Of a stretch of DNA of 64,000 nt, positions 8,262 through 17,525 are shown piece by piece. The position numbers and the translations under genes are program-made. The notes beneath the pieces are model-generated. The model saw only the letters and a program-made list of their open reading frames with translations. It was not told where the DNA came from and did not search any database. Numbering within the stretch: the stretch's first letter is position 1; each line of letters opens with the position of its first letter. This stretch comes from Alloboseaceae bacterium BT-24-1 (GTDB lineage: Bacteria > Pseudomonadota > Alphaproteobacteria > Rhizobiales > Beijerinckiaceae). The stretch covers positions 1 to 64,000 of the forward strand of contig JAOYTL010000018.1 in assembly GCA_025846845.1 (NCBI GenBank). The letters run 5' to 3'.

Positions 8262-10052
8262 ATGGCCCAGGATCGTGCAGAGCGGATCAGCGCCTTGCGT
8301 CGCAAGGGGCGCGCGCAGGTGCTCGTCATCGGCGGCGGCATCAATGGCATCGGCACCTTCCGCGAACTTGCGCTGAATGGTGTCGACGTCGTGCTGGTCG
8401 AGCGCGGCGACTTCATGAGCGGGGCGAGTTCCGCGCCCTCGCGGATGATCCATGGTGGCCTGCGCTATATGGAGAACGGCGAGTTCGCGCTGGTCAGGGA
8501 ATCGCTGCGCGAGCGCAATCTGCTCCTGGCCAATGCGCCGCATCTCGTCAGCCCGCTGCCGACGCTGATCCCGGTGGTCGACCGCTTCTCCGGCGTGGTC
8601 GGAGCCGTGCGTCGCTTCCTTGGCGGAAAGGAAACGGCCGGCGCACGCGGCGCCCTCATCATCAAGCTCGGGCTCTGCCTCTACGATCTCTACGCCGGCC
8701 GGGGCAGCTTCGTACCGCGTCATACATTCTTCGGCGATCGCGAGACGCGGCGGCGCTGGCCGGCTCTGCGCTCCGACATCGTCGGCAGCGCGCTCTATTA
8801 CGATGCGAGGATCAGCCACCCCGAGCGGCTTGGCATCGAGCTGATCCTCGACAGCGAGCAGGCCGCGCCCGAGGCGCTGGCGCTCAACCATCTCGGCTTC
8901 GTCGGGCTGGAGCCGGGCGGCGCCGTGCTCGAGGATAGTCTGACCGGAGAGCGCTTCACCCTCGACGCCGAGATCATCGTCAACGCGACCGGGGCCTGGA
9001 TCGACCTGACCAATGCAGGGCTGGCCGGGAAGGCGCCACGCCTGATCGGCGGCACCAAGGGCTCGCATCTCGTCATCGCCAACCGCCAGCTCTTCGAGGC
9101 GATCGGCGAGACGATGATCTACTTCGCCAATCGCGAAGGCCGCGTCTGCATCCTGTTCCGCCATCTCGGCCAGGTGCTGGCGGGCTCGACCGATATCAGC
9201 GTCGAGACACCGGACGGGGTGCGCTGCGAGCCCGGCGAAGCCGCCTATATCCTGGCCTCGATCGCCGAGGTCCTGCCGGACATTCCGATCGCACAGGACG
9301 AGGTGATCTACCGCTTCTCCGGCGTGCGCCCGCTGCCGCGCAGCGATAGCAGCCTCAACGCCAGCATCTCGCGCGACCATAGCTGCGAGTGGCTCGATCC
9401 GGGTGCCGGCGCGGCCCGGCCTGTGCTCAACCTGGTCGGTGGCAAGTGGACGACCTTTCGCGCCTTTGGCACCGCTGCCGCGGACATGATCCTGAGCAGG
9501 CTGGGCCTCCCGCGCCGGGCGACCACCGAGCACAGCGCGATCGGTGGCGGTCGCGATTATCCCACGGGCGAGCGCCGGCAGGCCTGGGTTGCACGCGTCG
9601 CGGGCGCGGCGGGATTGGCTCGCGAGGCGGCCGAGCGGCTGCTGGCGCGCTATGGCACCCGGGTCGACGAACTCGGCTACAGGCTGGCCGGACGCGGTGA
9701 CGAAGCCTTGATTTCGCTGCCGGCCCATGGCCGTAGCGAGATCGCCTGGATCATCGACAATGAATGGCCTGAGACGCTGGCCGACCTCGTCCTGCGCCGC
9801 CTGACCATCGCCTTCACCGGCGAGCTCTCGCATGCCGCCGTGATCGAATTGTCCGGGATCATGGCGGCGGCTCACGGCTGGGACGAGCGCCGGCGCGTCG
9901 CCGAATGCGCCGCCCTCTTCACCGAACTCAACACCAAACATGGTCTCAGCGAAGCGATGCTTCGCCGGCGCGACGCAGATCGGAAGGGTAGCGATGTACG
10001 ATTCGAAGAAGGTCCGCATGAACCGGCTGTTCCACAACGGCAGGTGTCTTGA
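8262..10052 (+). CDS. GlpD-like FAD-dependent polyol-phosphate dehydrogenase
   Basis: A 596-residue flavoprotein with the dinucleotide-binding motif 'VIGGGINGIG' near residue 18, 'GASSAPSRMIHGGLRYME' (FAD contact) and 'GGKWTTFR' in the C-terminal half: the aerobic glycerol-3-phosphate dehydrogenase family, including its C-terminal DAO_C domain. EryB, which oxidises erythritol 4-phosphate, belongs to the same family, and neighbouring kinase, aldolase and SorC genes suggest a polyol-phosphate other than glycerol phosphate. The start at 8262 follows the reductase stop by 19 bases. It probably passes electrons to quinone at the membrane. Confidence 0.87.
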   Translation: MAQDRAERISALRRKGRAQVLVIGGGINGIGTFRELALNGVDVVLVERGDFMSGASSAPSRMIHGGLRYMENGEFALVRESLRERNLLLANAPHLVSPLPTLIPVVDRFSGVVGAVRRFLGGKETAGARGALIIKLGLCLYDLYAGRGSFVPRHTFFGDRETRRRWPALRSDIVGSALYYDARISHPERLGIELILDSEQAAPEALALNHLGFVGLEPGGAVLEDSLTGERFTLDAEIIVNATGAWIDLTNAGLAGKAPRLIGGTKGSHLVIANRQLFEAIGETMIYFANREGRVCILFRHLGQVLAGSTDISVETPDGVRCEPGEAAYILASIAEVLPDIPIAQDEVIYRFSGVRPLPRSDSSLNASISRDHSCEWLDPGAGAARPVLNLVGGKWTTFRAFGTAAADMILSRLGLPRRATTEHSAIGGGRDYPTGERRQAWVARVAGAAGLAREAAERLLARYGTRVDELGYRLAGRGDEALISLPAHGRSEIAWIIDNEWPETLADLVLRRLTIAFTGELSHAAVIELSGIMAAAHGWDERRRVAECAALFTELNTKHGLSEAMLRRRDADRKGSDVRFEEGPHEPAVPQRQVS

Positions 10053-10839
10053 CGTCGCGATCGATCACGGCGTCTGCAACGAGCCCTCCTTCCTCGGCGG
10101 GCTCGAAGACATGGGCGGGATCGTCGACGTGCTGGCGCAAGCGGGGCCGGACGCGATCCAGATGAATTACGGCCAGGCCGACCTGCTGCAGGGACGGCCC
10201 GGCAAGAACAAGCCGGCGCTGGTGATGCGCATCGACATGGGCAACCCCTATAATGCGCTGCGCCATCGCGAGATGTGGGCGGTGCTGCAGAACGCGCATG
10301 ATCCGGTGGTGCCGGCCCTGAAGCTCGACGCCTCCTGCGTCGTCGTCAACCTGTTCATGCTGCCGGACGAGCCGGCGCTGTTCCGGCAATGCGTCGAGAA
10401 CATCGCCCGCGTCCGCCAGGATTGCGAGCGCTACGGCATGCCGCTGATGATCGAGCCCCTGGTGATGCAGCCCAATAGTGGTCGCGGCGGCTATCTCGTC
10501 GATGGCGATGCCGAGAAGATCGTCACGCTGGTGCGGCTTGCCCGCGAGATGGGCGCCGATATCATCAAGGCCGATCCGACCACCGATCCGGCCGATTTCG
10601 GCCGCGTCGTCGAGGCGGCGCGTTGCCCGGTCCTGGTCCGCGGCGGCGGCAAGGCCGATCTGCGCCAGGTATTCGCCAACTCCTACGCGCTGATGCGGCA
10701 GGGTGCGCATGGCATGGTCTATGGCCGCAATATCTACCAGCACGCCTCGCCGAGCCGTGTGGTCAGGGCGCTGATGGCGATGATCCATGACGGCGCCGAC
10801 GACGAGGCCGCCTGGCGGCTTTACGAGGATGGCGAATGA
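9994..10839 (+). CDS. Class I (DhnA/LsrF-type) aldolase
   Basis: A 281-residue TIM-barrel protein of the DeoC/LacD/FbaB group: 'CLDVAIDHGV' in the first strand, 'GADIIKADPT' with the probable Schiff-base lysine, then 'VLVRGGGKAD' and 'GMVYGRNIYQH' forming the phosphate site. It should cleave or make a phosphorylated keto-sugar. The Shine-Dalgarno GGAAGGG at 9982-9988 supports the ATG at 9994, which overlaps the GlpD-like gene by 59 bases; an alternative ATG is at 10018. LsrF-type thiolase activity is another option for this family. Confidence 0.85.
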   Translation: MYDSKKVRMNRLFHNGRCLDVAIDHGVCNEPSFLGGLEDMGGIVDVLAQAGPDAIQMNYGQADLLQGRPGKNKPALVMRIDMGNPYNALRHREMWAVLQNAHDPVVPALKLDASCVVVNLFMLPDEPALFRQCVENIARVRQDCERYGMPLMIEPLVMQPNSGRGGYLVDGDAEKIVTLVRLAREMGADIIKADPTTDPADFGRVVEAARCPVLVRGGGKADLRQVFANSYALMRQGAHGMVYGRNIYQHASPSRVVRALMAMIHDGADDEAAWRLYEDGE

Positions 10840-12335
10840 GCCGGCTGCTTCTCGGCCTCGATGCCGGCAACACCGTCGTCAAGGCGGTGCTGTTCGAGGA
10901 GACGGGCAGGGTGGTGGGTAAGGCGGCCCGCGACGGCCGTTCGAGCAAGCCGGAGCCCGGCCATGTCGAGCGCGAGATCGGCGAGCTCTGGGACAATGCC
11001 GGCGAGGTGATCGCCGCCTGCTTGCGCGATGCCGGCGCGAAGGGGGCCGATGTCGCGGCCGTCGGCACGGCCGGCCATGGCAACGGTCTTTATCTGCTCG
11101 ATAAGCAAAGCGGGCCGCTGCTTGGCATCCAGTCGCTCGACACGCGCGCCGCGGAACTCGCGGCCGAGTGGCGGGTCGATGGCACTGCCGACGCGCTTTA
11201 TCCGCTCTGCCTGCAAAAACCCTGGCCTTCGCAGACGGCGACGTTGCTCGCCTGGGTCAAGCGCAACCGCCCGGAGATATTTGAGAGGGCCGGCACCGCT
11301 TTCCTCTGCAAGGACGCGCTGACCTTCATGCTCACGGGCCGGATGGTGAGCGACTATTCCGACATGAGCGGCTGCGGGCTGATGCGCCTGCCTCAGCGCG
11401 ACTACGACGCTGAGCTGCTTGAGCGCTATGGGCTTGCCGACGCGCGGACGCTGCTGCCGTCGCTGGTGCAGTCGGATGCGGTCGCGGGGACCGTGACGGA
11501 GCAGGCGGCGCGGCGCACCGGGCTCGCGATCGGCACGCCGGTCGCGGCCGGTTTCTTCGACATCATCGCCAGCGCTGTGGGTGCCGGCGCAACCGAGCCG
11601 GGGCAGGCCGCGATCGTGGTCGGGACCTGGGGCATCAACCAGATCATCCTCGACCGGCCGCTGGTCGACGAGCGCATCTTTCATGCCTGCACCTGGCGGC
11701 CGGACCGCTATGTCGCGGTCGAATCCAGTGCGACTTCGGCGGTCAATCTCGAATGGTTTGTGCACGAGATCCTCGGCGATCATGGCCCCGAAGCGTTTGC
11801 GCGCTGCAACGAGCTCGTCGCCTCGGTGCAGCCGAGCGCCGACAGCCCGCTGTTCCACCCCTTCCTCTACGGCTCCGGACCTGAACCCATGGCTCGTGCC
11901 GCCTTCCTCGGCCTTGCCGGTTGGCATGGCCGGGCCGAGATGCTGCACGCGCTCTATGAGGGCGTCGTCTTCGAGCATCGGCGCCATATCGACCGCCTGC
12001 GCGCCAACGGGGTCAGCTTCGACCGGGCGGTCTTGTCAGGTGGCGGCTCGCGCAGCGCGGCCTGGTGCCAGATGTTCGCCGATGGCATCGGCGTGCCCGT
12101 CACGGTCGCCGAATGCGAGGAGACCGGCGCGCTCGGCGTCGCCATCGCCGCCGGCGTGGCCGCCGGCCTGTTCCAGGATATCGAGGCGGGCGTCGCGCAG
12201 ATGGTCAGGGCCAGGCGCAGCTTCGTGCCGATCTGCCAAGACCGGACCTTGAGCGATGCCCGCTACCGGCTCTACGCCGATCTTGCTACGACATTGGCAG
12301 CACAGTGGCAGCGCTATCGATCGGAGGTCGCGTGA
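10836..12335 (+). CDS. FGGY-family carbohydrate kinase
   Basis: A 499-residue ATP-dependent sugar kinase with the ASKHA fold. 'LLGLDAGNTVVKAVLF' at the N-terminus is the phosphate-1 loop, 'AAVGTAGHGNGL' and 'DALTFMLTGRMVSDYSD' lie in the first lobe, and 'VLSGGGSRSAAWCQMFADG' is the C-terminal signature. It overlaps the aldolase gene by four bases. FGGY members include xylulose, erythritol and autoinducer-2 kinases; the specific sugar cannot be named. Together with the GlpD-like enzyme it suggests phosphorylation before oxidation. Confidence 0.9.
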   Translation: MSRLLLGLDAGNTVVKAVLFEETGRVVGKAARDGRSSKPEPGHVEREIGELWDNAGEVIAACLRDAGAKGADVAAVGTAGHGNGLYLLDKQSGPLLGIQSLDTRAAELAAEWRVDGTADALYPLCLQKPWPSQTATLLAWVKRNRPEIFERAGTAFLCKDALTFMLTGRMVSDYSDMSGCGLMRLPQRDYDAELLERYGLADARTLLPSLVQSDAVAGTVTEQAARRTGLAIGTPVAAGFFDIIASAVGAGATEPGQAAIVVGTWGINQIILDRPLVDERIFHACTWRPDRYVAVESSATSAVNLEWFVHEILGDHGPEAFARCNELVASVQPSADSPLFHPFLYGSGPEPMARAAFLGLAGWHGRAEMLHALYEGVVFEHRRHIDRLRANGVSFDRAVLSGGGSRSAAWCQMFADGIGVPVTVAECEETGALGVAIAAGVAAGLFQDIEAGVAQMVRARRSFVPICQDRTLSDARYRLYADLATTLAAQWQRYRSEVA

Positions 12336-13993
12336 GCGCCCGTCGTCATCTCGGATCCTGGGACTATGTCATCGTCGGCGCCGGGTCGGCAGGCTGCGTG
12401 CTGGCCAACCGCCTCAGCGCCGATCCCAGCAAGCGCGTGCTGCTGCTCGAGGCCGGCGGCTCCGACAACTATCACTGGATCCACATCCCGGTCGGATACC
12501 TCTACTGCATGGGCAATCCCCGGACCGACTGGGGCTACAAGACGGCTGAGGAGCCCGGCCTCAACGGTCGCTCGCTCGCCTATCCGCGCGGCAAGGTGCT
12601 CGGCGGCTGCTCCTCGATCAACGGCATGATCTACATGCGCGGCCAGGCGGCCGATTATGATGGCTGGCGCCAGCTCGGCAATCCCGGCTGGGGCTGGGAC
12701 GAGGTCCTGCCGCTGTTCCGCAAATCCGAGCGGCATCACGGCCTGGGCGAGCCGTTCCATGGCCGGGATGGTGAACTGCATGTCGAGCGCCAGCGCCTGT
12801 CCTGGCCGATCCTCGACGCCGTGCGCGAGGCCGCCGAGGAGATCGGCGTGCCGAAGATCGACGACTTCAACGGCGGCGACAATTTCGGCTCGTCCTATTT
12901 CGAGGTCAATCAGAAGGCCGGTTTCCGCTTCAACGCCGTGCGCGCCTTCCTAAGTCCGGTGCGCAAGCGCAGCAACCTGACCGTGCTGACCAAGGCGCAG
13001 GCCCAGCGCATCCTGTTCACCGGCAAGCGCGCCACCGGGCTGGAGCTGCGCCTCAATGGCGAGCCCGTCCAGGTCGATGCCGCCGGCGAGCTGATCCTCT
13101 CGGCGGGCGCGATCGGCACGCCGCAATTGCTGCAGCTCTCAGGCGTTGGGCCCGGCGCGCTCCTGGCGCAGCACAACATCACCGTCCGGCACGAGCTGGC
13201 AGGGGTCGGCGAGAACCTGCAGGACCATCTCCAGATCCGCACCGTCTTCAAGATCACGGGCGCGTCGACGCTGAACGAACGGCAGGCGAGCCTGCGCGGC
13301 AAGATGGGTATCGCGCTCGAGTATGCGCTGCGCCGCTCCGGGCCGATGGCAATGGCGCCGAGCCAGCTCGGCATCTTCATGCGCTCGGATGAACGCTTCG
13401 CCACGCCGAACATCGAGTTCCACGTCCAGCCGCTGTCGCTCGAACGCTTCGGCCAACCGCTCGACGCCTTTCCGGCGATCACGGTCTCGGTCTGCAATCT
13501 CCGGCCGGATTCGCGTGGCCATGTCCGGATCGCCTCGAACGATCCGGCGGAGCATCCCAGCATCGCGCCCAATTATCTTTCGACCGAGAGCGACCGCGAG
13601 GTCGCAGCGGCCTCCATTGTCGCGGCGCGCCGGCTGATGCAGACGCAGCGGATGCGCGCGTTCCAGCCGGAGGAGCTCAAGCCCGGCGCCGGCATCCACG
13701 ACGCCGCGGCGCTGGCGCAAGCGGCGGGCGACATCGCGACGACGATCTTCCACCCGGTCGGCACGGCCAAGATGGGCACCGACGCGATGGCGGTGGTCGA
13801 TCCCGAGCTGCGCGTGCATGGGCTCGAGGCCTTACGCATCGTCGACTGCTCGATCATGCCGACGATCGTCTCCGGCAACACCCATGCGCCTGCGGTGATG
13901 ATCGCCGAGAAGGCGGCGCAGCTGATCGTAGCTGCGGCCGCGGCTGTTCCAGTCGGCGCCGGCCTTTCCGTGGCGGGAGCAAGGCTTCGCTAG
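12332..13993 (+). CDS. GMC-family FAD oxidoreductase (choline dehydrogenase-like)
   Basis: A 553-residue flavoprotein. It has 'DYVIVGAGSAGCVLANRLS' (FAD site) at the N-terminus, the GMC signature region 'YPRGKVLGGCSSINGMIYMRG' and the second signature 'GAIGTPQLLQLSGVGP'. The catalytic-His regions are 'FHPVGTAKMG' and 'SGNTHAPAVMIAEKAA' near the end. I use the GTG at 12332, which overlaps the kinase stop as GTGA and is preceded by GGAGG. It oxidises an alcohol; whether it acts on the operon's polyol or is an independent enzyme is unknown. It converges on the LysR gene 24 bases away. Confidence 0.88.
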   Translation: MSARRHLGSWDYVIVGAGSAGCVLANRLSADPSKRVLLLEAGGSDNYHWIHIPVGYLYCMGNPRTDWGYKTAEEPGLNGRSLAYPRGKVLGGCSSINGMIYMRGQAADYDGWRQLGNPGWGWDEVLPLFRKSERHHGLGEPFHGRDGELHVERQRLSWPILDAVREAAEEIGVPKIDDFNGGDNFGSSYFEVNQKAGFRFNAVRAFLSPVRKRSNLTVLTKAQAQRILFTGKRATGLELRLNGEPVQVDAAGELILSAGAIGTPQLLQLSGVGPGALLAQHNITVRHELAGVGENLQDHLQIRTVFKITGASTLNERQASLRGKMGIALEYALRRSGPMAMAPSQLGIFMRSDERFATPNIEFHVQPLSLERFGQPLDAFPAITVSVCNLRPDSRGHVRIASNDPAEHPSIAPNYLSTESDREVAAASIVAARRLMQTQRMRAFQPEELKPGAGIHDAAALAQAAGDIATTIFHPVGTAKMGTDAMAVVDPELRVHGLEALRIVDCSIMPTIVSGNTHAPAVMIAEKAAQLIVAAAAAVPVGAGLSVAGARLR

Positions 13994-14017
13994 GGCAGGA
14001 GGCGCGGCCAGCCCGGT

Positions 14018-14926
14018 TCAATCGACATCGGCTGGCGTGAGGCGCAGGACGTAGCGCCGCAGCAGCGTTTCGAACGTCGCGAGCGCGGGGGTCACCGAGC
14101 GACCGCTAGGCCGGATCATGACGATGTCGCGCGCGATCGTCGGATTGGACAGCGGCCGGGCGATGATCCTGCGATGCGGCGCTGCGGCGCGCGCATAGGT
14201 CGGCAGGACGGCGACGCCGAGGCGGGCCTCGACCAGGGCCAGTGCCGTCGTGATCTGCGAGACCTCATAGGCCGGCTTCAGCGGCATTCCGACCGTCTCA
14301 TAGGCGACCTCGACCAGGAGGCGGATGCCGCTGTCGCGCGTCAGGGTAATCAGCGGTTCGCCTTGCAACTCGCGCCAGTCGACCGTCGCCGCGGCGAACC
14401 GGCTGCTGGGGCTGCAGAACAGCATCAGGCTGTCGCGCGCCATCGGGATGCGCTCGATACCGTCCTCTACCGCTGCAAAGGTTCCGAGGCCGCAATCGGC
14501 CCGGCCGATGCGTACGGCTTCGACGATCGTATCGGTGCGCGCGTCGATCAGGGCGATCTGGATGCCAGGATAGCGCTCGCGCATCTCCGCGATCGCCTCG
14601 GGCAGGATCGCCGCGGCGAGAAGCGGCGGGGCGGCCACGGTGATCCGGCCGCGCCGGCGCTCGGCTAGGTCGTTGGCGTTCTGGATGGCGAGGTCGAGAT
14701 CGTGGACGATCTTGGCCGATGCGCCCTGGAACTCCCGCCCGCCTTCCGTCAACTCGACTCGGCGCGTGGTGCGGTCGAACAGGCGGACCCCGAGTGCGTG
14801 CTCCAGCTCCCGAACGAGCTGCGATAGCGCCGGCTGCGCCATGTGCAGGCGCTCCGCTGCCTTGGTGAAGGTGCCCAGCTCGGCAACGGCGAGGAAGGCC
14901 TGGATCTGTCGCAGCGTAACCGCCAT
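14018..14926 (-). CDS. LysR-family transcriptional regulator
   Basis: A 302-residue LysR protein: winged HTH at residues 1-60 ('LRQIQAFLAVAELGTFTKAAERLHMAQPALSQLVRELE') and a periplasmic-binding-like effector domain from about residue 90. It diverges from the aldehyde dehydrogenase gene with 117 bases between, the classic LysR arrangement, so it probably activates that operon in response to an aromatic or amino-acid-derived inducer. An AT-rich palindrome lies in the gap. Confidence 0.92.
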   Translation of the reverse strand: MAVTLRQIQAFLAVAELGTFTKAAERLHMAQPALSQLVRELEHALGVRLFDRTTRRVELTEGGREFQGASAKIVHDLDLAIQNANDLAERRRGRITVAAPPLLAAAILPEAIAEMRERYPGIQIALIDARTDTIVEAVRIGRADCGLGTFAAVEDGIERIPMARDSLMLFCSPSSRFAAATVDWRELQGEPLITLTRDSGIRLLVEVAYETVGMPLKPAYEVSQITTALALVEARLGVAVLPTYARAAAPHRRIIARPLSNPTIARDIVMIRPSGRSVTPALATFETLLRRYVLRLTPADVD

Positions 14927-14947
14927 GAGCGATTTATAATCAGGTTA

Positions 14948-14959
14948 TCTTAATTAAGA
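14948..14959. promoter_or_regulatory. 12-bp palindrome in LysR/ALDH divergent gap
   Basis: TCTTAATTAAGA is a perfect palindrome 22 bases upstream of the lysR start and about 85 bases before the aldehyde dehydrogenase start, in markedly AT-rich sequence. It is a plausible LysR binding site or part of the lysR promoter. Confidence 0.4.
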
Positions 14960-15043
14960 CAAATAAGCTGAATTCCATATGGCCGGAACCATGGCCATCA
15001 TGTCTCGACATCACGCCGAGCGCCGCTCCGATCGAGGCTTTTC

Positions 15044-16477
15044 ATGACCGCCTATCCAGATCTCAAGCTCTATATCGGCGGAGCCTGGCGCAAGACCTCC
15101 GACAGTCTGCCGGTGCTCAACCCGGCCGATGAGAATGCGATCGGTGCGGTCCCCGTCGCAAGTCGCGCCGATCTCGACGATGCGCTGGCGGCGGCCAAAG
15201 ACGGTTTCAGGGTCTGGAGCCGGACAGCGCCGCGGGCCCGCGGCGAGGTCATGCTCAAGGCGGCGGCGCTGATGCGCGCACGTATCGACGAGATCGCCCA
15301 TGCGATCACGCTCGAACACGGCAAGCCCTTCGCCCAGGCGCAGCTCGAGGTGATCCGCGGCTGCGAGTTCTTCGAATGGGACGCCGCCGAGGGCCAGCGC
15401 ACTTATGGCCGGGTCATCCCGAGCGAGCCCGGCATCAAATACGTCGTGATGCACCAGCCGATCGGCATGGTCGCGGCCTTCTCGCCCTGGAACTTCCCGA
15501 TGAGCCAGCCGGCGCGCAAGATCGCCGGCGCGCTCGCGGCGGGCTGCTCGATCATCCTGAAAGCCGCCGAGGAGACCCCGGCCGGAGCGCTCCACATCGC
15601 CCGCGCCCTGCACGATGCCGGCCTGCCACCCGGCGTCTTCAATCTGGTCTTCGGTATCCCGGCCGACATCTCCTCATACCTGATCCCGCAGGAGCAGACC
15701 CGGCTGATTGCCTTCACCGGCTCGACCGCGGTCGGCAAGCACCTGACCCGGATCGCCGCCGACCATATGAAGCCGGTCCTGATGGAGCTTGGCGGCCATG
15801 CCCCGGTGATCGTCTGCGACGATGTCGATCCGGTCGCGGCTGCAACGGCCTCGGCGATCCGCAAGTCGCGCAATACCGGCCAGGTCTGCACCTCGCCGAC
15901 GCGCTTCTTCGTCCAGAAGCCGGTCTACGAGGCTTTCGCCAGGACCTTCGCCGAGAAGGCGCGCTCGGTCGTCGTCGGCAACGGCCTCGATGCCGCAACG
16001 CAGATGGGCCCGCTCGCCAATCATCGCCGCATCGAGGCGATGGAGACGCTGGTGGCGGATGCCCAGGCCAAGGGCGCGCGCGTGCTGGCCGGCGGCGAGC
16101 GCATCGGCAATCGCGGCTATTTCTTCCCGGTCACGGTCCTTGCCGACGTGCCGGACGAGGCCCGTGCCATGCGCGAGGAGCCGTTCGGACCGCTCGCCCT
16201 GATCAGCCCGGTCTCGTCGCTCGACGAGGCGATCGAGAAGGCGAATTCCTTGCCTTTCGGCTTGGCGGCTTATGCCTTCACACACTCGGCAAGCAATGCC
16301 GACCGCATCGCGGACGGGATCGAGGCTGGCAACGTCTCGATCAACACGCTCGAGGCCTCGGTCGCCGAGACGCCCTTCGGCGGCGTCAAGGATAGCGGCT
16401 ATGGCCGCGAGGGCGGCGCCGAGGGGCTCGCGCACTACACGGTCATCAAGACCGTCTCGCATCGGATGGCGATCTGA
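15044..16477 (+). CDS. NAD(P)-dependent aldehyde dehydrogenase
   Basis: A 477-residue ALDH-superfamily enzyme. The general-base glutamate is E248 in 'LMELGGHAP', the nucleophile is C282 in 'NTGQVCTSPTR', and 'FSPWNFPMSQPARKIAGAL' forms the NAD site. It resembles succinate-semialdehyde dehydrogenases, but its position before a 3-hydroxyanthranilate dioxygenase gene makes 2-aminomuconate-semialdehyde or a related ring-cleavage aldehyde a reasonable substrate. It is the first gene of an operon with the DapA-fold lyase (26-base gap) and the dioxygenase. Confidence 0.9.
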   Translation: MTAYPDLKLYIGGAWRKTSDSLPVLNPADENAIGAVPVASRADLDDALAAAKDGFRVWSRTAPRARGEVMLKAAALMRARIDEIAHAITLEHGKPFAQAQLEVIRGCEFFEWDAAEGQRTYGRVIPSEPGIKYVVMHQPIGMVAAFSPWNFPMSQPARKIAGALAAGCSIILKAAEETPAGALHIARALHDAGLPPGVFNLVFGIPADISSYLIPQEQTRLIAFTGSTAVGKHLTRIAADHMKPVLMELGGHAPVIVCDDVDPVAAATASAIRKSRNTGQVCTSPTRFFVQKPVYEAFARTFAEKARSVVVGNGLDAATQMGPLANHRRIEAMETLVADAQAKGARVLAGGERIGNRGYFFPVTVLADVPDEARAMREEPFGPLALISPVSSLDEAIEKANSLPFGLAAYAFTHSASNADRIADGIEAGNVSINTLEASVAETPFGGVKDSGYGREGGAEGLAHYTVIKTVSHRMAI

Positions 16478-16503
16478 CCGGTGGGCGACAGGGAGGCAGC
16501 CGC

Positions 16504-17487
16504 ATGAACTACGCCAGGAAAGACGCCAAGGCTTACGCCCGCGCCAAGATGAAGGGCATCTGGGCGGCGGCGCTGACGCCCTTCACCCGGTCGCTCGCCA
16601 TCGAAGAGGACGGTTTCCGCGAGAACATCCGGCACTGGACCGAGGATTTGAAGATCGACGGGCTGTTCATCGCCGGCAAGCAGGGCGAGTTCTTCTCGAT
16701 GTCGGTCGAGGAGCGCAAGCGCAGCTTCGAGCTCGCGGTCGAGGCCACGGCCGGCCGTGGGCAGACGATCATGTCCTGCTCCGACCAGAACATGGACGTC
16801 GTCATCGACCTCGCCAGGCACGCCCAGAAGGTCGGCGCGGACTATATCGTCGTGCACGCGCCGCTGCTGCACTTCTTCAAGGCGCAGGACGAGACGCTCT
16901 ACGAATACTACCGGACCATCGCCGAACAGGTCGATATCGGCATCGCGCTCTGGAGCCATCCGGATTCGGGCTATCTTATGAGCCCGCAGCTCTGCAACCG
17001 GCTCGCCGACATCGAGAACGTCGTCGCGATCAAGTACAGCGTGCCGCGCGCCATGTATGCCGAGCTGACCCGGCTCGCCGGCGACCGCATCCTGGTCAGC
17101 ACGGCTTCGGAGGAGGAATGGCTCGACAACATCGTCGAGCTCGGCTGGCAGCTCTATCTCTGCTCCTCGCCGCCCTATCTGATCCAGACGGCGGCCGATC
17201 GGCGCATGCGCGAATACACCGATCTCGCCTTTGCCGGCGAGGTCGAGAAGGCCCAGGCCGTGCGCGACAGCCTGAACCCGGTGCGCGAGGCATTGCGCGC
17301 GACACGGCCGGCCGAGAAGCCGCATGCGCATCAGAAATACTGGCAGGAACTGCTGGGCCAGGTCGGCGGGCGCGTGCGGGCGCCGCTGCTCGAGCTGACG
17401 GAAACCGAGAAGGCGGCGACGCGTGCTGCCTTCGAGAGCTGCGGGCTCAAGCTCGCGGCGGGGCGGCCGTTGGCGAAGGCCGGCTGA
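16504..17487 (+). CDS. DapA-fold (DHDPS/NAL family) lyase, atypical active site
   Basis: A 327-residue TIM-barrel lyase of the dihydrodipicolinate synthase family. The Schiff-base lysine is present in 'NVVAIKYS' (about K177) and the GxxGE loop appears as 'GKQGEF'. The threonine pair of DHDPS in that loop is missing, and the usual catalytic tyrosine region (PYY) reads 'APLLHFF', so it is not a lysine-pathway DHDPS. Such enzymes act as aldolases or hydratase-aldolases on 2-oxo acids. In this cluster it may cleave or condense a pyruvate-like product of ring opening. Function inferred from family only. Confidence 0.82.
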   Translation: MNYARKDAKAYARAKMKGIWAAALTPFTRSLAIEEDGFRENIRHWTEDLKIDGLFIAGKQGEFFSMSVEERKRSFELAVEATAGRGQTIMSCSDQNMDVVIDLARHAQKVGADYIVVHAPLLHFFKAQDETLYEYYRTIAEQVDIGIALWSHPDSGYLMSPQLCNRLADIENVVAIKYSVPRAMYAELTRLAGDRILVSTASEEEWLDNIVELGWQLYLCSSPPYLIQTAADRRMREYTDLAFAGEVEKAQAVRDSLNPVREALRATRPAEKPHAHQKYWQELLGQVGGRVRAPLLELTETEKAATRAAFESCGLKLAAGRPLAKAG

Positions 17488-17525
17488 AAGTTGGGTAGGA
17501 CTCCATAAACGGGAGAGGTGAAGCG

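Noticed and set aside
8211..10037. A 608-codon open frame on the minus strand
   Set aside because: Antisense to the GlpD-like flavoprotein, which has clear FAD motifs; the antisense product has none.
16504..17487. Lysine-pathway dihydrodipicolinate synthase
   Set aside because: Schiff-base lysine is present but the threonine and tyrosine of the DHDPS proton relay are not, and the context is aromatic catabolism.
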